Below are positions 35,546 to 43,376 of a DNA stretch of 64,000 nucleotides, piece by piece. The DNA comes from Xenophilus aerolatus (GTDB lineage Bacteria > Pseudomonadota > Gammaproteobacteria > Burkholderiales > Burkholderiaceae_C): positions 310,001 to 374,000 of the forward strand of contig JASCNX010000002.1 of NCBI GenBank assembly GCA_029968055.1, given 5' to 3'. A program made the position numbers and the translations under genes. Under the pieces are notes generated by a model. The model did no database searches. It was not told the DNA's origin and worked only from the letters and a program-made list of their open reading frames with translations. Numbering within the stretch: the stretch's first letter is position 1; every line of letters starts with the position of its first letter.

Positions 35546-37189
35546 ATGCCCCTGTACGGCCTCATGCAGGACCGCCCGCTGCTCATCTCGTCGCTGATCG
35601 AGCACGCGGCGCGCTTCCATCCCGACGTCGAGATCGTCTCGCGCCTGCCCGAGGGCGGCACGCACCGCACGAACTGGGCCGGCATCCGGCGCGACGCCTG
35701 CCGCGTCGCCCATGCGCTCAGGCAGCTCGGCGTCGGCGAGGGGGATCGCGTCGGCACGCTGGCCTGGAACAGCCACCGCCACCTGTCGATGTACTTCGGC
35801 GTCTCGGGTGCGGGCTCGGTGCTGCACACCGTGAACCCGCGCCTTTTTCCCGAGCAGATCGAATACATCGTCAACCACGCCGAAGACCAGGTGCTGTTCT
35901 TCGACCTGAACTTCGCGCCCCTCGTCGAGGCGCTGGCGCCGAGGCTCAAGACCGTGCGGGCCTACGTGGCGATGACCTCGCGCGATCACATGCCGCGCAT
36001 CGACGTGCCACAGCTGCTGTGCTGGGACGAACTGCTCGGTGCGCAGCCCGAGGACTTCAGCTGGCCCGAACTCGACGAGCGGCTCGCGTCCTCGCTGTGC
36101 TACACCTCCGGCACCACCGGCCACCCCAAGGGCGTGCTGTATTCGCACCGCTCCACGGTGCTGCACAGCCTCATGGAACTGGCGCCCGACACCTTCGGCC
36201 TGAACTCGGCCGAGACGGTGATGCTCATCGTGCCGATGTTCCATGCCAACGCCTGGGGCACGCCCTATGCGGCCGCGATGGTCGGCACGCGCCTCGTGCT
36301 GCCCGGCCCGCATCTCGACGGCAAGAGCGTCTACGAGCTGATGGCGCAGGAGCGGGTCACCTTCTCCCAGGGCGTGCCCACGGTGTGGCTGATGCTCTTC
36401 CAATACCTCGACGCGCATCCCGAACTCGACCCGAAGGCGCTCGGCCTCAAGCGCGTGGGCATCGGTGGCGCCGCCGTGTCGCGCGCGATGCTGGAGCGCT
36501 TCGAGCAGCAGTTCGGCGCCGAGGTGGTGCAGGGATGGGGCATGACCGAGACCAGCCCCATCGGCGTCGTCAGCAAGCTGCTGCCACGCCACGAGGGCCT
36601 GGACGAGGAGGCGCTCACAGCCGTCAAGCTCAAGCAGGGCCGCGGCGTGTGGGGCGTGGACCTGAAGCTGGTCGACGATGCGGGCGAGGTGCAGCCCTGG
36701 GACGGCACATCGCGCGGCCACCTGCGCGTGCGCGGCCCGTGGATCGCGTCGGGATATTTCAAGAGCGAGGGCGGTTCCCCGATCGACGAGGACGGCTTCT
36801 TCAGCACCGGCGACGTGGCGACGATCGACCCCGACGGCTACCTGCAGCTGGTCGATCGCGCCAAGGACGTCATCAAGTCGGGCGGCGAGTGGATCTCGTC
36901 CATCGACGTCGAGAACGCCGCCATGGGCCATCCCGGCGTGGCCGAGGCCGCCATCATCGGCGTGCCGCACCCCAAGTGGCAGGAGCGGCCGCTGCTCATC
37001 GTCGTCCCGCGCGAGGGGCAGGTGGTGGACAAGGCTGCGGTGCTGGACTTCCTCGCCACCCGCATCGCGAAGTGGTGGCTGCCCGACGACGTGGTGTTCG
37101 TGAAGGAACTGCCGCACACCGCCACCGGCAAGCTGCTGAAGACCAAGCTGCGCGAGCAGTTCCGCGGCCACGTGCTGCCCACGGCCTGA
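35546..37189 (+). CDS. Long-chain fatty-acid--CoA ligase (AMP-forming)
   Basis: A 547-aa adenylate-forming ligase. The P-loop is [12 protein letters not shown], adenine motif [21 protein letters not shown], and the catalytic lysine is in ATGKLLKT near the C-terminus. It activates a carboxylic acid with ATP and CoA; the sequence is closest to medium/long-chain types with the [11 protein letters not shown] helix. AAGGAGA upstream of ATG 35546 supports the start. Lies between thiolase and racemase genes. Confidence 0.9.
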   Translation: MPLYGLMQDRPLLISSLIEHAARFHPDVEIVSRLPEGGTHRTNWAGIRRDACRVAHALRQLGVGEGDRVGTLAWNSHRHLSMYFGVSGAGSVLHTVNPRLFPEQIEYIVNHAEDQVLFFDLNFAPLVEALAPRLKTVRAYVAMTSRDHMPRIDVPQLLCWDELLGAQPEDFSWPELDERLASSLCYTSGTTGHPKGVLYSHRSTVLHSLMELAPDTFGLNSAETVMLIVPMFHANAWGTPYAAAMVGTRLVLPGPHLDGKSVYELMAQERVTFSQGVPTVWLMLFQYLDAHPELDPKALGLKRVGIGGAAVSRAMLERFEQQFGAEVVQGWGMTETSPIGVVSKLLPRHEGLDEEALTAVKLKQGRGVWGVDLKLVDDAGEVQPWDGTSRGHLRVRGPWIASGYFKSEGGSPIDEDGFFSTGDVATIDPDGYLQLVDRAKDVIKSGGEWISSIDVENAAMGHPGVAEAAIIGVPHPKWQERPLLIVVPREGQVVDKAAVLDFLATRIAKWWLPDDVVFVKELPHTATGKLLKTKLREQFRGHVLPTA

Positions 37190-37204
37190 TTGCCGGGATC
37201 GGAC

Positions 37205-38287
37205 ATGGCAGGCCCGCTCGAAGGCGTCCGCGTGGTGGAGTTCGCCGGCATCGGCCCCGGCCCCTTCTGCGCGATGGTGCTGGCCGACCTGGGCGCCGAG
37301 GTGCTGCGCATCGCGCGGCCGGGCGCACCGGTCGAGCCGCGCGACATCACCACGCGCAGCCGGGCGCAGGTCGGCATCGACCTGCGCTCGGACGCGGGCC
37401 GCGACGCGGCGCTGGCGCTGGTGGCGCGCGCCGATCTGCTCATCGAGGGCTTCCGCCCCGGCGTCATGGAGCGCCTGGGCCTCGGCCCCGGGGACTGCCT
37501 GGCCCGCAACCCGCGCCTGGTCTACGGCCGCATGACGGGCTGGGGGCAGCACGGCCCGCTGGCGCAGGCCGCCGGCCACGACATCAACTACATCGCCATC
37601 AGCGGCGCGCTGCACGCCATCGGCCGCGCCGGCGAGGCGCCGGTTCCGCCGCTCAACTACGTGGGCGACTTCGGCGGCGGCGGCATGCTGCTGGCGGTGG
37701 GGCTGCTGGCCGCCCTGCATGCGGCGCAGCGCGGCGGCGAGGGACAGGTCGTCGACGCGGCGATGAGCGACGGCTCGGCGCTGCTCTCGGCGTTCATGTA
37801 CGGCTTCAGGGCGCAGGGGCAGTGGAGCAACCAGCGCGGCGAGAACCTGCTGGACGGCGGGGCGCACTTCTACGACACCTATGCCTGCGCCGACGGCAAG
37901 TACGTCGCCGTGGGCGCCATCGAGCCCCAGTTCTATGCCGAGTTGCGCCAGCGCTGCGGCATCGAGGACCCGCTCTTCGACGGGCAGATGGACCCGGCCC
38001 GATGGCCGCTGCTCAAGCTGCGGCTGGCCGACATCTTCCGCACCCGCACGCGCGACGAGTGGTGTGCACTGCTGGAAGGCAGCGACGCCTGCTTCGCCCC
38101 GGTGCTCGACTGGGACGAGGCGCCCACGCATGCCCACAACCGCGCGCGGCGCACCTTCGTCGACGCCCATGGCGTGATGCAGCCCGCGCCGGCGCCGCGC
38201 TTCTCGCAGACCGTGCCGGCCGAGCCGGTGCCGCCGCACGCGCTGGCGTTGGACCAGGCGCTGGCCGCCTGGGGCGCGCAGCCCTGA
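37205..38287 (+). CDS. CaiB/BaiF family: alpha-methylacyl-CoA racemase-like
   Basis: A 360-aa family III CoA-transferase fold protein. Its closest shape is alpha-methylacyl-CoA racemase: [15 protein letters not shown] with the catalytic His and YVGDFGGGG containing the catalytic Asp. Start: ATG 37205 rather than the TTG at 37190, because [20 protein letters not shown] is the family N-terminus. A racemase would allow breakdown of 2-methyl-branched acids, consistent with the neighbouring HSD10-type SDR. A transferase function is the alternative. Confidence 0.86.
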   Translation: MAGPLEGVRVVEFAGIGPGPFCAMVLADLGAEVLRIARPGAPVEPRDITTRSRAQVGIDLRSDAGRDAALALVARADLLIEGFRPGVMERLGLGPGDCLARNPRLVYGRMTGWGQHGPLAQAAGHDINYIAISGALHAIGRAGEAPVPPLNYVGDFGGGGMLLAVGLLAALHAAQRGGEGQVVDAAMSDGSALLSAFMYGFRAQGQWSNQRGENLLDGGAHFYDTYACADGKYVAVGAIEPQFYAELRQRCGIEDPLFDGQMDPARWPLLKLRLADIFRTRTRDEWCALLEGSDACFAPVLDWDEAPTHAHNRARRTFVDAHGVMQPAPAPRFSQTVPAEPVPPHALALDQALAAWGAQP

Positions 38288-38303
38288 CATCACGAGGACC
38301 CTC

Positions 38304-39452
38304 ATGCCATTGCAGTTCAAGCGCTCCTGGACCGACGAGGAGCTCGACCGCCTGCGCGACACCGCGGCGCGCTTCATCGACACCGAGATGGCGCCGCAGG
38401 ACGAGGAGGCACGGCGCCGCGGGCACGTGGGCCATGCGATCTGGCGTCGTGCCGGCGAACTGGGCCTGCTGTGCACCGACATCCCGGAAGCCTACGGGGG
38501 TGCCGGTGGCGACTTCCGCCACGAGGCCGTCATCCACGAGGAGATGGCGCGCCGCGGGCTCACGGGCATGAGCAACTCGGTGCACTCGATCGTGGCGCAC
38601 TACTTCCTCAACCACGGCACCGAAGCACAGAAGCAGAAGTACCTGCCCGCCATGGCGCGCGGCGAGCTGGTCGGCGCCATCGCGATGACCGAGCCCGGCG
38701 CGGGGTCCGACCTGCAGGGCATCCGCACGCGCGCCGTGCGCGATGGCGATGCCTATGTCATCGACGGCAGCAAGACCTTCATCACCAACGGCTACCTCGC
38801 GGGCGTGATCCTGGTGGTGTGCAAGACCGACCCGGCGCAGGGCGCGCGCGGAACATCCATCCTGATCGTGGAGACGCAGGGATGCAGCGGCTTCAAGGTC
38901 GGCCGCGTTCTCGACAAGATGGGCATGAAGGCGCAGGACACCTCGGAGCTGTTCTTCGACGGCGTGCGCGTCCCGCAGGACCACCTGCTCGGCGGCCGGG
39001 AGGGCCAGGGCTTCTTCCAGCTCATGAGCGACCTGCCCTACGAGCGGCTCATCATCGGCCTCAGCGCGTTGGCCTGCATGGAGGGCGCCTACGAGGCCAC
39101 GCTGGCCTACGTGCGCGAGCGCAACGCCTTCGGCAAGCCGATCGCCGAGATGCAGAACACCCGCTTCAAGCTGGCCGAGGTGGCCACGCAGATCATGGTG
39201 GGGCGGGCCTTCATCGACTGCTGCGTGGAGCAACTCGTGGCCGGCACGCTGGACACGGCGACGGCGTCGATGGCCAAGCTGTGGGGCTCGGAGGCCCAGG
39301 GCCGCGTGCTCGACGAGCTGGTGCAGCTGCACGGCGGCTATGGCTTCATGAACGAGTACATGGTCACGCGCATGTATGCCGATGCGCGGGTGCAGCGCAT
39401 CTACGGCGGCACCAGCGAGATCATGAAGGAAGTGATCGCGCGGGCGCTGTAG
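38304..39452 (+). CDS. Acyl-CoA dehydrogenase
   Basis: A 382-aa FAD-dependent acyl-CoA dehydrogenase. The N-terminal helix DEELDRLRDTAARFI, FAD/substrate loop AMTEPGAGSDLQGIRT and C-terminal YGGTSEIMKEVIARAL are standard. It introduces the 2,3-double bond during beta-oxidation. Start ATG 38304 is 16 bp after the racemase stop. The convergent small gene begins 18 bp further on. Confidence 0.9.
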   Translation: MPLQFKRSWTDEELDRLRDTAARFIDTEMAPQDEEARRRGHVGHAIWRRAGELGLLCTDIPEAYGGAGGDFRHEAVIHEEMARRGLTGMSNSVHSIVAHYFLNHGTEAQKQKYLPAMARGELVGAIAMTEPGAGSDLQGIRTRAVRDGDAYVIDGSKTFITNGYLAGVILVVCKTDPAQGARGTSILIVETQGCSGFKVGRVLDKMGMKAQDTSELFFDGVRVPQDHLLGGREGQGFFQLMSDLPYERLIIGLSALACMEGAYEATLAYVRERNAFGKPIAEMQNTRFKLAEVATQIMVGRAFIDCCVEQLVAGTLDTATASMAKLWGSEAQGRVLDELVQLHGGYGFMNEYMVTRMYADARVQRIYGGTSEIMKEVIARAL

Positions 39453-39470
39453 GGCCGCCGATGGCGGTGT

Positions 39471-39692
39471 TCAGTGCCAGAACTGCCACCAGGCGCGCGC
39501 CGGCGCCCGTGCGGCGCGCAGCAGGCCGAAGCCGCTGGCATAGATCGCGTCGCGGCGACGCAGTTCCTTGTCGAGTTCGCGCGCGGCGCGCAGGGCGTCG
39601 CGATCGCCATGCAGCGCCTCGCGCCGCCTGTCCCAAGCCATCCGAGCCAGCGCGCTGTCGCTCAGCGCGTCGACGTCCACGCCCATTGCCAT
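39471..39692 (-). CDS. Small basic hypothetical protein
   Basis: A 73-aa protein with no family assignment. It is a single charged helix (ALARMAWDRRREALHGDRDALRAAR-type pattern over residues 13-45) with an aromatic end, WWQFWH. AAGGA 8 bp upstream of the ATG at 39692 makes it a real gene candidate. It is monocistronic and convergent with the acyl-CoA dehydrogenase. Confidence 0.6.
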   Translation of the reverse strand: MAMGVDVDALSDSALARMAWDRRREALHGDRDALRAARELDKELRRRDAIYASGFGLLRAARAPARAWWQFWH

Positions 39693-39924
39693 GTCCAGTC
39701 CTTTTCGAGGGACGGAGTGTGCAACGAAATGCCACTTTCTGTTGCATCCACGCGGCACGGCGGGGCCGTGGCTTCCCCAGGGCTGTGGAGAACAACGCGC
39801 ATCGGAGAACAAGACCGTACCGCCCGATGCCCGGGGGCTTGGCAACGGCGCGCACGCAGGCATGATGACGGCAACGCGGCCTTCCTGGCCGCATGAGCGC
39901 TGCCGCGGCCGCCTTCCGCCCCCG

Positions 39925-40275
39925 ATGGACCCCATCCTCCGCACCTGGACCTTCTGGATCCGCGCCGACCTGCGCGAGGAATGCCGCGCCCATCTCGAGG
40001 CGACGAAGCTGCCGCAACTGGCCGCCCAGCCGGGCAATCTGCGGGCCAGCGCGCTGTTCCGCGACATCGGCGACGGCACCACCGAAGTGGTGGTGATGTC
40101 CATCTGGGAGTCGATGGCCAGCATCGAGGCCTTCACCGGCAGCCAATCGGCGGTGCCGACGATCGACCCGGTGGACCGCCCCAAGCTGTTCGACCAGGAG
40201 CCGCAGGTGCGGCACTACTTCCTGCGCCAGCTGGACGACGCGCCGCCCTGGCTGTCGCGCGAACTGGACCTCTGA
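39925..40275 (+). CDS. Antibiotic biosynthesis monooxygenase (ABM)-like domain protein
   Basis: A 116-aa protein with the dimeric alpha-beta barrel look of ABM-domain proteins: ILRTWTFWIRADLREECRAH at the start and TEVVVMSIWESMASIEAF in the second strand-helix. It lacks haem-binding residues I can recognise. Function unknown; such proteins are often oxidative or stress related. The start ATG 39925 precedes the first strand. Confidence 0.65.
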   Translation: MDPILRTWTFWIRADLREECRAHLEATKLPQLAAQPGNLRASALFRDIGDGTTEVVVMSIWESMASIEAFTGSQSAVPTIDPVDRPKLFDQEPQVRHYFLRQLDDAPPWLSRELDL

Positions 40276-40281
40276 GCCGGT

Positions 40282-41055
40282 TCAGAGCGCGCCGCAGAGC
40301 GCCACCGCATAGGCCGCGTCCCCCGAGGTGTCGAACCCGGCCTGCGCGGGCAGCCGCAGTTCCGCGGCCCCCAGGCCCGGCGCGCGTTCCGGCGTGGCCG
40401 AGAAGCGGCGGTAGACGCCCGAGCCGCCGGCGTCGGCGGGCTCGTGCATTCCGCGCCGGCGCACCACGATGCCCTCGATGCGCGTGCGGTCGTGGCGCAC
40501 CAGCGCCTGCCGGTCGCCCTCGACGATGCACAGCGTGCCCTGCTCGGTCTCGAGCACTTCCCGGAAGCGCTCCCACACGGCGGCCACCGACGGCTGCAGG
40601 CCGCCGAGCTCGCAGCCGCAGGCCTGCGCGAAGCCTTCGAGCTCGGCATGCAGCGCGGCCGAGATGCAGGACACCAGCTGCTCGCCGTCCGGCGACGGAT
40701 CGGCGAAGCAGAAGGACGCGGCCTCGGCCTGGCGGCCGTACAGCTGCTCGTAACGGGCGCGCGCGTAGGCGTCGCGGGTGCGGGGGTCGACCCATTCCGG
40801 CGACCAGGGCAGCACGAAGTATTGGGCTTCGGTCGGGCCGACGATCCAGACCAGGCTGCGGCGCTCCGGCCCCTCCTCGATCCAGCGGCGCAAGGCCTGC
40901 ATGGCCGCCGGCCGCTCCCCGGGAAGGCACTGGAAACTGGCCTTGCGCGTCACGCGCGTGCGCCCCCAGCTGCGGCGCAGCTCGCAGGCGAGCAGGGCTC
41001 CGGGCGCCAGGTGGACGCGAATTTCGGCGCTGTTCAGGAGCATGGACATTCCCAT
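40282..41055 (-). CDS. PilM/GspL-like protein of unknown function, behind a lux-box-like site
   Basis: A 257-aa protein with no confident family. The middle, AQYFVLPWSPEWVDPRTRDA through EGFAQACGCELGGLQPSVAAV, resembles the PilM/MshI/GspL actin-like fold (a hydrophobic strand, a residue-helix pair that normally faces the pilus base, then helix-strand), but the Walker-like phosphate loops are degenerate. Three ATG codons stand close together (41055, 41049, 41043); I used the first. A 20-bp site matching the luxI-upstream element lies 34-53 bp upstream, so it is probably a quorum-sensing target. It lies 107 bp downstream of luxR on the same strand. Confidence 0.65.
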   Translation of the reverse strand: MGMSMLLNSAEIRVHLAPGALLACELRRSWGRTRVTRKASFQCLPGERPAAMQALRRWIEEGPERRSLVWIVGPTEAQYFVLPWSPEWVDPRTRDAYARARYEQLYGRQAEAASFCFADPSPDGEQLVSCISAALHAELEGFAQACGCELGGLQPSVAAVWERFREVLETEQGTLCIVEGDRQALVRHDRTRIEGIVVRRRGMHEPADAGGSGVYRRFSATPERAPGLGAAELRLPAQAGFDTSGDAAYAVALCGAL

Positions 41056-41088
41056 GCCTGGATTGAATCGGAAATCCGCGCGGGCGAA

Positions 41089-41108
41089 AGCTCCCAGAAC
41101 TGATAGGT
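41089..41108 (-). promoter_or_regulatory. lux-box-like site upstream of the PilM-like gene
   Basis: AGCTCCCAGAACTGATAGGT matches the luxI-upstream site at 42567-42586 in the core CAGAACTGATAG/AAGAACTGATAG and fits the NNCT-N12-AGNN layout of lux boxes. If it acts at -42.5 as lux boxes usually do, transcription begins near 41056. Confidence 0.65.
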
Positions 41109-41162
41109 TCCCGCCGCCGGCGCGCGAGGCAAGCTCGGGGCTGCAGGCCGCGCCGTCGGCGC

Positions 41163-41876
41163 TCAGTTGAGCAGGCCCGACATCAGGGCCTGCACGACGG
41201 CAGCGGTCTTGTTGGCCGCCTTCATCTTGTGCACCACGTTCTTGATGTGAAAGTTCACCGTAGGCACCGATATGCCCAGGATGTCGCCGATGTCGGGTGC
41301 CGTCTTGCCGTCGGCCGTCCACTTCAGGACCTCCAGTTCCCGGGGCGTGAGCGGCGTCTCGGGCAGGGCCGCGTAGCGCGGCTTCATCAGCCGCGACAGC
41401 GACAGGTGGGCCGCCTGCACCAGCCAGCGCATGGCGCTCTCCTTTTCGATCAGCTCGCGCGCGCTCAGGGCTTCGTGCGATCGCGACAGCGTGAGCATGC
41501 CGCCGACGCCGAAGCCGTCGAGGCTGGACTGGGCCCATCCCACGCGCAGCCCGTGGTCCCGGGCCTCGTCCCACATCTGCCGTGCGGACGCGAACATGGT
41601 GTCGCTCCACACCAGCGGGCTCTGGCTCTGCCGGCCGTGCCGCACGCTCGGATCGATGTGCAGGTAGCCCGCCTCCATGTAACGCGCCTGCCACGAGCTC
41701 GGGTAGTCGTTGAGGGTGATCACCTTCGGGTTGGACACCGGCACCGCCAGCCGAAGGCCGTAGGCGCAATGCTCGAAGCCCAGCCGCTGCGCCTCCGCGC
41801 GCAGGGCATCGAACACCGCCTGCTCGCTGGTGGCGCGGTCCAGCATGGTGAGCAGGTGCTCAGTGAAGGGCGACAC
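41163..41876 (-). CDS. luxR: LuxR family acyl-homoserine-lactone receptor/regulator
   Basis: A 237-aa LuxR with both domains. AHL-binding domain (residues 1-165): the invariant residues fall in SSWQARYMEAGYLHIDP and SPLVWSD (Trp, Tyr, Asp, Pro, Trp). Helix-turn-helix (residues 175-235): LTPRELEVLKWTADGKTAP and ISVPTVNFHIKNVVHKM. GTG 41876 has AGTGGA six bases upstream and gives the normal LuxR length; a TTG at 41960 would add 28 residues of no family character. It is divergent from the DUF4902-like gene and luxI. Confidence 0.85.
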   Translation of the reverse strand: MSPFTEHLLTMLDRATSEQAVFDALRAEAQRLGFEHCAYGLRLAVPVSNPKVITLNDYPSSWQARYMEAGYLHIDPSVRHGRQSQSPLVWSDTMFASARQMWDEARDHGLRVGWAQSSLDGFGVGGMLTLSRSHEALSARELIEKESAMRWLVQAAHLSLSRLMKPRYAALPETPLTPRELEVLKWTADGKTAPDIGDILGISVPTVNFHIKNVVHKMKAANKTAAVVQALMSGLLN

Positions 41877-42174
41877 GTCGAATCCACTCGCAAGAAAACA
41901 TGGCCGGGGCCTGGAGGCTGGGCATGAATCGATCCGGATGGTGGGCCGCCGATGCGGCAATTGTTGCCCCCTGAAACGTCAATTTACATGAAACGGGTCG
42001 GATGTCTGTCGGAGAGGGGAGCACGTGGCCGACCCTTGCGCTTCGACATGGGCCTGTGCTTTTTGCCGCGCTTGCGCCCAATGATTGGCGTGGCCGGTTG
42101 ATTCGCACCGCCGCACCCCGCAAGCTGGCGCACCGCCCAGCGTCTGTCGAACCTTTCTTCCAAGGAGTCTCCCG
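41877..42174. promoter_or_regulatory. Divergent promoter region between luxR and the RsaM-like gene
   Basis: 298-bp spacer containing the promoters for both directions. The part 41960-42080 is less GC-rich than the flanks (CAATTTACATGAAACGGG). I found no further copy of the lux-box-like motif here, so these genes are not obviously controlled by the same site. Confidence 0.45.
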
Positions 42175-42567
42175 ATGCCTGTTTTCTCCGCCGACGGCTA
42201 CCTGCACCTGCCCCGCCGCGGGCTCGAGCGCATTCCCCTGCAGCACCTGATGTCGGGGATGGACGACGAGCCTGCCGTGGCCGCCCCGCGCTGCGGCGGC
42301 GTCGCGGTTCTCTCCGGCTACACCGAGTGGATCAGCCCGCTCGAGCCGGCGCTGAGCATCGGCTGGGACTGGGCCTGGCAGAACACGCCGGCGGGCGGCG
42401 GCCTCGTGCGGCAGGGCCTGCCGCGCACCAACCTGCTCCTCGTGTCGGACACCCAGGAGCCGCTTCCCCTCGAGGAGAGCCTGGAGACGCTGGCCCGCTT
42501 CATCGACGCCATCGACTGGCAGCGGCCGGCGTGGCAGGCCGCCTGCCAGGCGCCCATGGCGGCGTGA
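42175..42567 (+). CDS. DUF4902/RsaM-like quorum-sensing-associated protein
   Basis: A 130-aa protein in the position, between luxR and luxI, occupied by RsaM-type regulators in Burkholderia and Pseudomonas fuscovaginae. It has a beta-rich core (GVAVLSGYTEWISP, IGWDWAWQ, TNLLLVSD) and a C-terminal helix LEESLETLARFIDAID. AAGGAG at 42162-42167 supports ATG 42175. Assignment to DUF4902 is from general likeness and position; I cannot align it. RsaM proteins limit AHL production, a possible role here. Its stop codon overlaps the lux-box-like site that precedes luxI. Confidence 0.6.
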   Translation: MPVFSADGYLHLPRRGLERIPLQHLMSGMDDEPAVAAPRCGGVAVLSGYTEWISPLEPALSIGWDWAWQNTPAGGGLVRQGLPRTNLLLVSDTQEPLPLEESLETLARFIDAIDWQRPAWQAACQAPMAA

Positions 42568-42586
42568 CCTACAAGAACTGATAGTT
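42567..42586 (+). promoter_or_regulatory. lux-box-like site upstream of luxI
   Basis: ACCTACAAGAACTGATAGTT has lux-box spacing (CT-N12-AG) and matches the Burkholderia cep box in 12 of 20 positions by my count. It contains GAACTGATAGTTC, a perfect 5-3-5 palindrome. If centred at -42.5, transcription begins near 42619, upstream of ATG 42642 and downstream of ATG 42612. Confidence 0.7.
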
Positions 42587-42641
42587 CCGCTGCGCTCGGC
42601 CGGGCGCTGAAATGGCCCGATACAACCTCGGGATTAATCAC

Positions 42642-43235
42642 ATGGACGTACTTTCCGGCCGCCCCCATGAACTCAGTGCCCAGCTGCTCCAGCGCGTCGA
42701 GCAGTACCGTTACAGGGTCTTCGTCGAGATGCTGGGCTGGGAGCTCGACACCCCGCCGGGGCGCGAGCGCGACCAGTTCGACCATGCCGGCACGCTCTAC
42801 CTCGCCGCACGGGATGCGAACCAGGACATCGTCGGCACCGCGCGCCTGCTGCCCACCACCAGCCCCTACCTGCTGAGCGAAGTCTTCCCTCAGCTGCTGG
42901 GGGGCGCCACGCCGCCCTGTGATCCGTTGGTGTGGGAGCTGTCGCGCTTTGCCGCCGTCGACTTCACGGCCACGGGCCAGGGCGCGATGGGGCAGTTCTC
43001 CTCACCGGTGGCGGTGGGGCTGCTCGAAGAAGCCATCGCGGTGGCGCGCGCCCACGGGGTGCAGCGCATGATCACCGTGTCGCCGCTGGGCATCGAGCGG
43101 CTGCTTCGGCGCGAGGGCTTCCGGGCCCACCGCGCCGCGCCGCCGGTGATCGTCGACGGCCACCCGCTCTTCGCCTGCTGGATCGAGGTGGCCGACCGCA
43201 CCCCGCCGCCGCCGCGCCGGCCCGCCGTCCACTGA
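42642..43235 (+). CDS. luxI: Acyl-homoserine-lactone synthase (LuxI family)
   Basis: A 197-aa AHL synthase that joins an acyl group from acyl-ACP to SAM-derived homoserine lactone. All hallmark residues are visible: Arg and Phe in YRYRVFVEMLGWEL, Trp of LGW, Asp pair in RDQFDH, Arg in GTARLLPTT, and Glu/Arg in VWELSRFA. I chose ATG 42642 over an ATG at 42612 because the predicted transcription start lies between them and MDVLSGRPHELS matches the family opening. Acyl-chain length cannot be told. Downstream is a perfect palindromic repeat. Confidence 0.85.
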   Translation: MDVLSGRPHELSAQLLQRVEQYRYRVFVEMLGWELDTPPGRERDQFDHAGTLYLAARDANQDIVGTARLLPTTSPYLLSEVFPQLLGGATPPCDPLVWELSRFAAVDFTATGQGAMGQFSSPVAVGLLEEAIAVARAHGVQRMITVSPLGIERLLRREGFRAHRAAPPVIVDGHPLFACWIEVADRTPPPPRRPAVH

Positions 43236-43271
43236 CGGAACGGGGCCCTGGCCAGTGCGCTGCCTCCTCCA

Positions 43272-43331
43272 CCGTTCGGGCTGAGCCTGTCGAAGCCTCG
43301 CGCAAGGCTTCGACAGGCTCAGCCCGAACGG
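43272..43331. repeat. REP-like palindrome, copy 2
   Basis: Perfect 27-bp arms CCGTTCGGGCTGAGCCTGTC... (43272-43298) and the exact reverse complement (43305-43331), 6-bp loop CGCGCA. It lies between the convergent luxI and topB stop codons, and can serve as a bidirectional terminator there. Homologous to the copy at 34017-34078. Confidence 0.85.
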
Positions 43332-43376
43332 GTGGGAATGGCGACCCACCCGCATCACCGCGCATCGCGGCCGCGT

